Assembly: GCA_914767715.1 (NCBI GenBank)
Contig: OU612074.1
Span: forward strand, 18,958,062 to 19,022,061
Length of the DNA stretch: 64,000 bases
From: Membranipora membranacea
Lineage: Eukaryota > Bryozoa > Gymnolaemata > Cheilostomatida > Membraniporidae
Direction: 5' to 3'
Position numbers and translations under genes: made by a program. Positions 11,743-22,980 of this stretch are shown piece by piece. Position 1 is the stretch's first letter; every line of letters starts with the position of its first letter. The notes under the pieces were generated by a model. It did not search any database. It worked only from the letters and a program-made list of their open reading frames with translations, and had not been told where the DNA came from.

Positions 11743-11899
11743 AACATCAACTTCCTTGTCTCATCATGCTGACATAAATATCTGATAGCAGCATTGATTT
11801 TGTCAGTATCGCTGCAAAATCACTCAACAGGCTTAATCTTCATGGATGGATACACATTTATTTATTTGGGTGAAAACCGTGCTGTTCACTAGCACTAAC

Positions 11900-14330
11900 T
11901 ATTTAGGCTAGAAGATGAAATCGCTGGTAATGCAAAGCAATCTACCAATTTTACGTCAGGTCAAAACAATCATCCTAGTACAAATACTAATCAACCTGCA
12001 AATGCCTGGGTTGTAAAGCAACTGGAAGTAACTTTACTTAATATAATGCATAACCCAATGTTCGTAATGCAACGCCCAGTGTTCATTATGCAACACCATG
12101 TGCTCATAATCATTCACCGCCTTACCAACACAGAACACAAATGAATGCAAAACAATGTGTAGTTTTATACAACATCACTCCTGAAGAAGCTTCATCTGTT
12201 CAAAACCATGACATAAGAGCCGCCATTTGGGGCCAGTTATAATTGACTTTATAAACCGGTATAATTTCTCAAGCAGCAAACCTAAATTTACGATACAATT
12301 ATCATGTGAGAAAGATCAACACCTTTTGCTGAAATCATGGAAAAATTGAGTTCTAGGTAACGCCAGAATTTGCTCAACTGAAACACCAGATACACGCCCT
12401 TATGGCATATTAAGAGATATTTTTCTTTTGCCCATTTGAAGATTTGTGGAATCACTTCAAAAATTGATGAAATGAGACACATATTGTCTACTTACAGTGT
12501 TTCAATTTTTGGTTTTGGAAACAAACCAGATACTTTTTATTAAATTCCATCATATGATATGATAAGAAGAGATAGGAAACATCAACCTGGGGGTGGTGTA
12601 ATCTGCTATATAAAGCAGGGTATTCAATATGAATTAATCAATGATTTCGATCACATAATTGATGAATATATTACCATTAAAATTTGCTATAAGGCGGCTC
12701 ATGCTTTCTGAATTCCCTTCATTTATCCTCCTCCGAACTTGTTGATTCACCGAATGACTCTTTGAGACACTATCTAGACTGTGGCGCCAAGCACACAGAA
12801 AAATTCATCATTCTTGATGACGTTAATGTCAATCTCTTATAAAATTGGCTACTTTTTTTCTCTAGATTTTATCAAAAAAACAGTGCATGAGCCAACACGT
12901 GTCAGCGAAAATTTATCTAGCCTGCTTGATCATAATTACACAGATAAGAATTGCAACTTACGACATACCTCAGTATTAAATCAGCTGTAAGTTATCACTA
13001 TCTCACATATAGTATAAGAAAAAGAGGTGTTATCCAAAGTGTAAAAAATTCAAAATATGCTAGAATGACCCTAGAATATGTACACATATTTTTTCAGATG
13101 TTAACTGGGATATCATTCGATGTCTCAGGTCATCTAGTGAGAGGATAGAAAGTTTCCATCAGTTGTTTCTGATGGCAGACCCAGACGAACTGTATTTATA
13201 TGCCATCATAAATATCCACAGTCTCTGGAGCAACTTTGTAGGGGTGACTTGGGTATCATTCAAGAATGGTGCCATAGAAATCGGATGACCTTAAATGTAG
13301 AAAAATCCCATTACTTTGTTTTTGGCTATGCAAAACATAAATTTGATTTAAAATTCTCAAATACTACCCTGTTATAATCTTCTATCACCAAACTACTCGA
13401 GTTTACAATTAGTGATTCACTGCCATTTGATGATCATATTGAATATATAAAAACTAAAAACACAAAAAATAAAAATTTGCTACAATTATCCAGACCTTTT
13501 TTAACCAAACAATCTGCCAGACAGTTTTATTTTAAATTCATACACTGCCTCCCCTAGAAAGCTAAATACAGTGGCATAAAAACACTATAATTGAGTGATC
13601 TATGTCAGAATCAGCTCCTCTGGGAATTCCATTTGCTAATTATATGCCTTGAATCGCTCTGGGAGGAGCTAACAGCACCCCTCCTGGTACTGCTTTGGAT
13701 AAGCCTCTGACTTTTGCCTCCCCTACCATTTTAACTACGGCCCTGGAAGTTATGATGCAACAAGTTTAACTTCTCTTGACCTTAATATTTATACTCTGGG
13801 TACAGCTGAACTTGTAGATAAACTGTAGCCAACACTGCTCACTGCCTACATCAAAACTGTCAGATATTACCATCAAAGTTAGTATGCATGTGTTATTCAG
13901 GTACTAGGCGTGCAGGTGAGACTCCGAATAACACACTACATACACAAACTAGAGCTTTTATATCATAGAGCCTAAGTGATGCCTTAATGTTGTGATATTT
14001 ATTTATTTATTTATAGAGGTTTTCTTAAAAGTGTACAGATAACAAAATGAATTCTATTATAGGTAGCTTGTTGACCTCTGAAAACAGCATAAAAAAACAG
14101 ATTAAGCATACTACCAAAGATAAACACAAAGTTAGTTATAATTAATAACATGTGACAATATTGGGTAGGATTTATGAAATAAAAAAGTATTGACGAAAAT
14201 TAAGTTCGGATAATAGTGTTGCAGGTGACTAGCCGCAGAATAAACATTGGGTAAAGATATAAATGCTCAATCTATGAGTTTACTGTATCATGTTCCAGGT
14301 GAATTAAAAGTCAGAAGAGTTTTAGCTGAG
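11900..14330 (+). mobile_element. 5'-truncated LINE (non-LTR retrotransposon), decayed
   Basis: Closely similar to 54209-56662 but lacking the start of ORF1. Recognisable in broken frames are the ORF1 C-terminal region; an endonuclease segment with GGGVICYIKQGIQYE and, further on, a stretch resembling the ILDD-N-N-L and EPTRVSENLSSLLDH motifs of LINE EEP nucleases; and a reverse-transcriptase thumb region (RNRMTLNVEKSHYF). Many stops and frameshifts and a deletion of much of the RT core make it dead. CR1/Jockey-like by motif style; exact clade unknown. The two copies diverge abruptly at 14329. Confidence 0.75.
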
Positions 14331-14599
14331 TTATGTTTTAGTGTAAATTGGTGAAGTAAGTTTAAAAGGGCCGATTTTCCGAAATTTCTTCTGAATGAGG
14401 GTTTAATAATAGTGCAGTTGCTACTCAGACAACGCTGATGTTTTCAGGAATTTTGCACTAGATTAAGGATATGCTTAGAAGCTTTGTTTTTTGCAACTTT
14501 TTTTCTGAGTAAAATTATGAAATAAATATTGTCGCCTACTTAGTAGTGTAGGTAAATTTAAAAGCAATCTGAAGAAGCTGAACATGGATATTCATAATA

Positions 14600-15240
14600 G
14601 AGCTCTATTGTGAGTGTGTGTGTCATTGAGGATCTCATGTGGGTTTTTGGCAGGACAGATTCACAAATTATTCCTTCATCAAGATTTATGGGTGCATGCC
14701 TTGTTTACCTCTTAATTTGTTTTGCGTATTTTGAGAGAATCATTGTGAATTCTGAAGCGGTAAATTTAATTGGTTTTACTCATCCCGGAGTTACGCCTTG
14801 CTAATTACCAGTGATTTGCAGGTCTTACACATTTATTTACTACAGTTTCCAGCAGGTATATAAGGGAGAAACCACATTATCCAGGACAAGAAAACTTCTT
14901 TTCAGCTTGGAGGAAATCAATTACTACTCTTTACAAATTCATTTCAAAACTATTTGCAATGAATTTTTACTACCAACCCTGTGGATGGCACTGGTAAGCA
15001 TACTATCTTAGCATCTGCTGATTTTCTACATTGGCTCCGGTTTAGAAATTGGAGACCATAAATAGAAAACACTTTGTCTGATACCTCTCAGATTCAGTGT
15101 TTTACTTTATTAGTGAAATATCATTCTCCTAAATAAAAAAAAGACAAACAATGATCTTGTATAATAACAAAGGATTCATTTATTTTGGAGAGGCAAGTCG
15201 CCGTAAATACACAAGAATTTTATTGCGTGCCGATGAAATT
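14600..15240 (+). pseudogene. Duplicate of the CAP-gene promoter and first exon
   Basis: Aligns by eye with 22628-23280, including the TATA box (14857-14864 versus 22872-22879) and the signal-peptide exon. One T is missing in the run after the ATG (14959), so the hydrophobic signal peptide of the intact gene is read out of frame. Downstream it does not continue into CAP exons but joins an NHL fragment at about 15262, giving a chimeric arrangement. Confidence 0.75.
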
Positions 15241-15499
15241 ATTTATTATAGTATTTTACTTCACATTTATAACGCAGCACGAAAATGGAGACATCCATGT
15301 CATTTCTTACCATGTTATCTACCGAGTGAATAACAATAATAAAATATTAACGCGCATTGCTGGTGAGAGACTTGACGGTGCTACTGTCGACGGCAGTCTA
15401 GCCGAACCAAGATTGATGACCAATGACTCGCTGTATAATGGAGACTCTGGAAGAATTCTGCGGTTCCCTTGTTTGTGGACTGACTCAAACTTTTTTTAA

Positions 15500-16128
15500 G
15501 TTAGAAATTATTCTGCCTTCAGATAAATATCAAAATTCTAGGGTGATGAAACGATAGGTTATTAATGCCAAGTATGCTTCATTATCCACTTTGCAGACTA
15601 TACACAGAACCCGATCATAACATTGAATCTGGTACTGTACATAATGCCACATGAGCAACCTTAACACCGATAGGAATATCATGAACTGAAATAGTTCAAA
15701 ATTACCATATCCCACACAAAGGGATAGAGGCGAAGTGCCTCTGTAGGGCACGAGCTTCTCATCATTTAGGTGAGGAAATTGGCCATCCAGCCGCCATTTT
15801 ATTACCAGGCCTGACCCAAAGTTTAAAAAATACTAAGTATCAAGCGATTAATCTTAAGTGAGTTTGTTTCCAGTCAGAATTATATATTTAGCAGCTATTG
15901 TTTAGCTCTTTACTTTTATGAGGCTCCTCATCATGATGTGTGAGTGCCCTACAGAAGAATTTAGTTTTTTACAATGATCTCCCTCTCTGCCCAGGCAATA
16001 TCTTAAGATGAATTTCCCAAACAGTTCTCAACTTAGAATCCTATGCCTTCATGGGATGCTGCGTATATTCTTTTCATTCTTGCATTTAGTTTATCTTGAT
16101 GTAAAGAATTTTCGTTCTTATATTTTAG
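15500..16128. other. Intron-like stretch without recognised content
   Basis: Lies between the NHL fragment and linker exon of the plus-strand copy. Nothing recognised; the minus-strand frame at 15530-15751 shows no domain. Confidence 0.4.
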
Positions 16129-16741
16129 ATGCTCCATTGCCCACGAGGCTCCCCACAACCCTTTCAGTTTCATCACCTAACATACCGCCTTCTACCACAT
16201 CTGATCCATTTACATATAGTAACAGAACCTTCCATGTTACATCTAAGACAGAGAAAGCTAAAGTAGAGATGGAACCTGTCGTTGAAACAGAATTTCCTGC
16301 TGGAAGCCACGAGTGCAATTCATCCCAATGCCCCAACGCAGTCCTAGTCATCAGTAACGGTATGGACTAATCTTTTAACACTTAAGGTTGCTGAGCAAGG
16401 TGAAGGTTGTGTCTACTTTTTGCAGTCTTATTTTGTTTTAAAACATCTTTCAACAAATCAATAATGAATGCAGTTCCAAATTAGGTGCCTTAATTAGCTT
16501 CAGTAGGTAATTTAGACCCCTGCCGTTCTAACATCGTCGATCGATCGCAAAATCAGATCAACCGGAAATAAGAGCCAGTAAACTTTGATATCATGATGAT
16601 AGATCATCATGTACACGCCAACATCATCAATCTTTTTTTTTATCAATCATGTAATAGTTACAGTTCCGTGCAACACGGCTGACACAAATATTTTGAAGAT
16701 AAGTAGTAGTGTTACTTCTCAAGTCACAACAAATGTGACAG

Positions 16742-18767
16742 GTCAGTCCAAAGTTCTTGGAGCGATGCCCATCTTGATAAGTTTATCCCGGTCATGATAT
16801 TATTGTTTATAAGTTTTTAGGCTTTTGCCTATCAATCTGTGTGTGCAAAAATTCCTGCGCAAGCAGTCTGTTAACAAAATACTAAACAGCACTGGTTTTG
16901 AACAGGATGTGTACTTTGTGGCCTAAGCTCCTCCCCTTTTTATCGCTGGGCATTTTTATCTGCTGAAATGCTTATGCAGATTAGTCGCTCTTTGCCAGTT
17001 AGCTAATAACATACTTGGTTTGTTTACTGCAGTGACAGCACAATGTTTATGGCAGAAATATCCTACTGACATTGTTTGCGAAGCCTAATTCCTAACCTAT
17101 CGAGTCATCTCGCTGTGTTTGAACTATAGATTTGAAAATATATCTATACATATATATACTGTATATATACTGTATTTTTGTACCTACGGGTTGGCCCCAT
17201 GAACATCTAAATACTAATATGTTATCGCTGGAACATATATACTTGTGACAGATGATGTGGGGAATTGTCAGTACCAAACGCATTCAGCCAGCCGCAGAAG
17301 TCAGAGGGTATAGACAGATATGAAAACAAATGCACCCAGTAACCTCCATGGTATTTAGTAATCACAAGCATAAACAACGAGCAGAGAGACGCAAAAGTGA
17401 TCCATCAAAGATGTAACAAAGACAACCGGAGCATGCTAATCCAGTCAGAAGATAGGAATTCCAGTGACGCAGTAATTTTGTTTTCCAATACATCATAGTA
17501 CCAAGTACCAAGTAATCTTCAGGGTGACACGGCAGTAATAAATCGTGGAGTAACAGCAACAAAGTCAACCCAAAATAGAACAATAAATTCCAGAGGGTAG
17601 ACTGAGGAACAGCAGCGATATGACGTGACGTGACCACAGAACAGTTTCATATAACAAAGCCACAAGAGACACTAATCCAGTAATCCGCTGACAGCTAATC
17701 AAACGACAGCAAGCAGAGTCAGCACAAAAATCGGCACCTCTAATCTGTGAAACATTAATTCAACATTGAATATAGAATTTGAACATCAATTTTAGAGTGA
17801 CCACAGACTGATACCTCTTTCCTTCACTAGAAAGTGGGTTGGATTCTTTAGCTAATTTAACTCGGCTAAGAGGCCTGTGATACTGATACACCACCTTGAT
17901 TACCTGATTGGGCTTCCAGGCATTATACAGAGATCAAGTAGGTGCTCATAATTAAAATCAGTCACCTAAGTTGAATAACAAAAATATCAAACGCACCTGA
18001 ACACATTCATAAATAGTGATTGTGTCGTATTAACATCTAAGGATAATATTGACTTCGTGGTGTAAGAGCATTGTCTCAAAACTCATCAAGAGTTCTACTG
18101 TTAGAACAAGACAGGGGTCTTAGCAGGTTATCGGCAGGAACCTTTCTTAAACAGCTTGAAGGCAACATCTAGTGAAGCTAAGAAAAGGTCAGGCTCAATA
18201 ACAACCCCTTAGTAAATTGCTTAGTGGAGTAGTGGGAACCAGCTGTTCGTCACTAGAAATTAATAAGTTAAATACCTCGTACTCACCAGAGTGCTAGTAT
18301 TACCAATTGGAACCACGTTTTGATAGATTTGAGCGATCTTGTCTTTCTTCGGTGCATGAAAGAGGAGGTAACTCCAAATTAGAACTACCAATAAATTGCA
18401 CAACAATAAAGTGACATTTAGAAGTGTCCGGAGTGCAAGATTTATAACCATTACTAGAACCATAGTTAGAACCAAATTTAAAAGTAGGACGGTTATAAAA
18501 CAACTATACATACTAATAGTACACAGCATATACTTTAGTATAGGATAGTACCAATCCCGTTCCTCACAGCATATACACTCTTAAAGTATATGCACAGTGA
18601 GTTCAACTTCCGTTCCTCACAGAATCAGGACATTGCAAACTGACCTAATCGTTTGTTTGACCAGAGCTAGAGTGCTGCACTCTAGCTCTGGCCAAACAAT
18701 CTTAATGCACTAAATGCAGGTAGACCTATGTCATGGTTTTTAACACATTCAGTGTACATTTTTGTAG
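16742..18767. other. Long intron-like stretch of unknown content
   Basis: Between exon 16664-16741 and the CCP exon of the plus-strand copy. No domain recognised in the minus-strand frames at 17362-17637 and 18260-18529. It contains a 31-bp near-perfect palindrome at 18661-18691. Confidence 0.4.
18661..18691. repeat. Short inverted repeat, 15-bp arms, 1-nt centre
   Basis: CCAGAGCTAGAGTGC is followed by one base and its exact reverse complement. It lies 77 bp upstream of the CCP exon of the plus-strand pseudogene. Purpose unknown. Confidence 0.85.
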
Positions 18768-19546
18768 TATCTGAAGAGAGGTGTGGTGAACCCCAGTAAT
18801 CGAGAATGCAAAGCTGGTTACCACTTCTGACAGCGACAGAGAGGGCTCACATATTTATTACCAGTGTAGCTCTAAAGTTTCCACAAGCGAGGGACTGTAC
18901 ACATGTACAAATAGACCCAGAGGGCTTGACTGGTCCGGCGACAAACTACTCTGCCGGAAAAATGTTTTAGGTGAGAAAACATACATGATACTTTGGTAAC
19001 CATGAAATTCAACAACGGATTTGGTAGAAATTTGGATTTCAATTAGGAATGTTGCTGCCAAATAATTAAGTGTAAGATATAATCTTATATTTTTCAGTCC
19101 CTGTTTTGATTGGTCTAGTCGTTCCAGTTCTTGTGATCACGGGAATTTTGCTGATTGTTTTCTGGCTCAAAAGAAGACTTGCCAGCTCCCATCTTAACAC
19201 TCTCGGTCAACAATCAAATACTGTAGCAGAAAGTGGTCAGATTGTGACACAACAGCCCCTACTGTGTGGAGAGTTGGGTCTGAATAATTTACCATCAAAT
19301 GAGTAAGCTGTGCCTGAACAAACTTCAGGCAGTGAGAAGAGGTAAGATACTGATGAATGCCATGACACTCCTAAATTGTGAGATGGTTATGGTTAAATTG
19401 TTTGTAAACTGCATTATGAAATATTGCACCAAACCAACCTCGTACTAGTGACACATCTCACACTGATATATTTATTCTATTTTGTTATTATTGTTACATC
19501 ATTGCCCTCTTACGGGAACTGTTTTTGCTATTCGCCGTCTATTAAT

Positions 19547-19859
19547 CACTATGGTCCCATGCCTCGAATTTGTGGTTCACTCCAATTTCGAATTATGAAT
19601 GCTAACCATTTCCATGATGGAAAAAACATGAAAAGAATCTGCCGCGGCCGGGACATGAACCCCGGCCTCCCGCGTTTATATGTTCTTTGAAGTTATTCTG
19701 TGCAAGCGCGCTAACCATTCAGCCCCACCGCCAATTCAATTTAACTTGGTTTCTGTTGCCTAATCGCGTCATAAAAGTCATTCGTCACAATCGGAATGTC
19801 ATTCCCATGGATCGATAACTCCCGAAATGCTCACGAAATCGCAACATGGGACCATAGTG
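19547..19859. mobile_element. 313-bp MITE carrying a tRNA-like sequence
   Basis: Ends are CACTATGGTCCCATG and its exact reverse complement. Inside lies a tRNA-like stretch. No clear target duplication is seen beyond AT-rich flanks, and there is no coding capacity. Confidence 0.7.
19641..19732 (-). other. tRNA-like sequence (pseudo-tRNA or SINE head)
   Basis: On the minus strand there is an A-box-like GGCTGAATGGTTAGCGCG, then about 45 nt, then a T-arm CCGGG-GTTCATGT-CCCGG. The acceptor arms pair poorly and the anticodon region is long or intron-bearing, so a working tRNA is doubtful. It may be a tRNA-derived SINE fragment captured in the MITE. Confidence 0.45.
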
Positions 19860-22627
19860 TATTACTCACTGCTTCATAACCTAATTCAATGTGAATTTTA
19901 CAACAGTTATCTCCATCAGAGGGAAAACATTGGACTCGTTCCCATCGACATCGTAAAAAGCCTATATAAGAACACATCTTGTTAGTTCTAAGATATACTT
20001 CTAATCAATTATCAAATATTGTACCAATTTCAACCATCATATTCAAAATATAAATAATCATATTGCTGTCTGTGATTGCTGATGATGACTACACCTGCCT
20101 CACCTGTATGTAGTTTTTCAGTAGAACTATTCTACCAAGTCATTAGTTCCACCCTTTCACCATAACCAGCTGTATTCCAGTATGACACTCTGCTGCAAAG
20201 CCAGACCTGTAGCCAGTAGGCGGTAACCATGGGCTTGCACCTTTTAGAATGTTACACATCCAAAGAGACCTTTATTATAATGAGTTCTGGTCCCTAGGGA
20301 AAGGGGTAATCGACTTTGATAGACAGGAGTATTGAATCAACCACTGAGATGATCAAAAGCAGACACACTATGTTCTCGACCGCTTTATAATATAAGGTTG
20401 GGTGATTCACTCTCTCCGCTAACTAAACTTGGCTTTGTTTGTACATAGTAGTGAGAAGATGGTGATCCCAAAATTTACTATGAAACTGATAACTATAACA
20501 ATATTTATATTGAAGCCCTACCTAGTTTTTCAACCCAAAAGATAATAATTAGGCCTGTATCAGGTTAAACTATTGTTATAGGCCCCTCAAAATTAGTTTA
20601 CCAATTAGACATGTACTGCTGAATCATTTGTCACCTGATATCATGTACATTTGGTAATTGTGGCCTTGATGGACTGATAGTAGCAGTCTAAACTTCTGCA
20701 GCACACTAACAGTCTAGGCAATGACATTGACATAAATATTAGACAGCTCACTGAATTTATTATCCTTGCCTTGAATCTTACAACGGCTTAAGTAATTTGA
20801 TCCCGAAGAGGGGGGGGGCTTCAAATGAAGCTAGCAAAAATCATAATTTGAGACCATAGTCACTGTGTGAGCAATACCCACCAAGGTCTTGTTGCTATAT
20901 CGCAACATTCTATAGATATAAAACATTGTTTCAAACTGTCGTAGTTGTCTACTCTTGGTGAACAAGAAGGCAACTAGTAAAGGATTACCAATACATATTC
21001 AGTCAGTACATTGATATTTTGAGATGATGATGAGGTCACACATTCGGCAGAGAAGAGGTTTATTTGTGATGAAGGTTAAATTAAAAAAAAATCTGTTGCT
21101 GATACTACAAGTATGAAAACTGTGCACAGGTACAACTGCAAAGGTAAACCTACATTTGCTGACTAAGGACCTTTAGTTCGTAATTTGTTGAAGCAGTGTA
21201 TAGACTATATACTACCAGAGTTATGGCGTCCTAATACCCAATGCTCTTTTCACTGGAAGCAACACTCGATGAATCAAATGAATGTGTATTCTGCTGCTGT
21301 CGATTACCTGCTGACTTTAAAGAGTATTTGGCGTCAGGCCAGTAAACTTCAGTTATCATACACACTACATACAAATGCCTCAGAATTAAAAACCTAGTAA
21401 AACAAAGTGTGAGCAAGTAAGAGATGAATGGTAATGATAATCTCTACAAAAAGAATTTGATTGCCATCAACTTGTCAAGATAGCACCCTCGGTGTCGGAT
21501 CTACAGTCTCTTGCGGTTCAGTTCTGAAATGATCATCCTGAAATAATTTCTTCCTTGTCTTATCACATTGACATTAACACTGTCCTTTATCAAAATTACT
21601 ATGGATTAAAAAGGGGTTCTATAAGTCATGCTGTTATCAGTGATGAGGCCACATTGGATTTTAGAAAATAACACATGCACTCGTGATAAACACCATAAGA
21701 TTCTGGACCGACGTTGCTCATACCAAACTTAAAAAGCTAGGGAAAACCAACCACAGTACATAAACAATACCATTCTCAAGTTGATGAAAGCCTGAGATCA
21801 TGCATATTGTAATAATGAAAGGGCATAGAAATTCCTATGCAAGCTATCCAAATCACTGATAAGATTGTCACTCACATCGCAGGGGAGATGATACAGTAGA
21901 TATAAATGTGGTCACCACCTCAAAAATACCAAAAATCTCATCTAATACATATCTCACTAATTGAATAGATTTGAGTCATTCATTTTAGCTTACCATTCTA
22001 ATTTGACAGTTATAATAATGATACATTTATTGTCAGCCACAATTTTATCGGCTCCTATGTTTCTGTACTTCTTTGGAGTGATTGCCGCAAGTGTTCCATT
22101 TAATGAGGGTAGGGATATTATATATTTAAATCATGTAGCCCTGACAATCATCAACGTCATAACCAGTCCGGTCTCATCTTTGCTACAAACTCATAGTGGA
22201 GCGGTGCTTCATCACTTAGGATGACTCACAAAATCCACAAGATCAATATTCCACATAAATTTGGGACTCTTAAACTGGGATATAAATTGAAAAAATAGGG
22301 CAATAACTTGTTTTGTATCGAGTAAAATTTGTAAGGTTGACTGTTAGAACAAGATTTAGTCACCTTCATTGGCCTCGGCCTTACAGCGAAATGTTTTTCT
22401 GTTTACATATACAACTCTAGGTGACGGTATGACTAATGTTCGATACAACTATTCTGGAAGTCCATTTGATTTACTGCTATATGGATGGTTAACTTCACAA
22501 CAGTTCTAAGTTGAGCAAATCATCGCTAGACCAGCCGTAAAGAACATTCTCAGGTTATTGGCAGATTAATTGTCTTCAAGTTATTTGATGTTAACGGAAA
22601 ACATACAAATGGTTATTAGTGCTCTGT
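19860..22627. other. Intergenic stretch upstream of the CAP gene
   Basis: No exon recognised. A hydrophobic open frame at 21961-22224 has no recognisable domain or splice context and is not called. Confidence 0.4.
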
Positions 22628-22871
22628 TGTGTGTGTGTCATTGAGGAACTCATGTGGGTTTTTGGCAGGACAGATCCACATATAATTCAATGATCTTGAT
22701 TGATGGGTGCATGGCTTGTTTACCTCTTAATTTGTTTTGCGTATTTTGAGAGAATCATAGTGAATTCTGAAGTGGTAAATTTAATTGGTTTTACTCACCC
22801 CGAAGGTATGCCTTGCTAATTACCAGTGATTTGCAGGTCTTACACATTTATTTACTACAGTTTCCAGCAGG

Positions 22872-22879
22872 TATATAAG
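22872..22879 (+). promoter_or_regulatory. TATA box of the CAP gene
   Basis: TATATAAG about 102 bp upstream of the ATG at 22981. It is conserved in the duplicate at 14857-14864. Confidence 0.6.
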
Positions 22880-22980
22880 GGAGAAACCAGATTATTTAGG
22901 ACAAGAAAACTTCTTTTCAGCTTGGAGGAAAACAATTACTAGTCATTTCAAAATCACTTCAAAACTATTTGGCATTTGCA

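Larger units (their letters stand above)
15262..19306 (+). pseudogene. Plus-strand receptor-family copy (NHL fragment, linker, CCP, TM)
   Basis: Order matches the minus-strand genes but inverted: NHL fragment 15262-15475 with an internal deletion joining AEPR directly to MTNDSLY; linker exon 16129-16359 (231 nt, intact); a possible extra symmetrical exon 16664-16741 (78 nt, CNTADTNILKISSS); CCP exon 18768-18970 (203 nt, one base short, causing an early stop); TM/tail exon 19098-19306. The tail reads LLCGELGL where the others read LLQYEELCL, so the tyrosine is lost, and a TAA cuts the tail short although homology continues beyond it. No signal-peptide exon of the family type was found. The CCP frameshift could be a sequencing error, but the NHL deletion is not; taken as a pseudogene. 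Confidence 0.7.

Noticed and set aside
19641-19732. Functional tRNA gene
   Set aside because: Acceptor stem pairs poorly and the anticodon arm cannot be drawn cleanly.
21961-22224. Hydrophobic 87-residue frame as a membrane protein gene
   Set aside because: No homologous motif, no splice sites in phase and no family duplicate; could be chance in AT-rich DNA.
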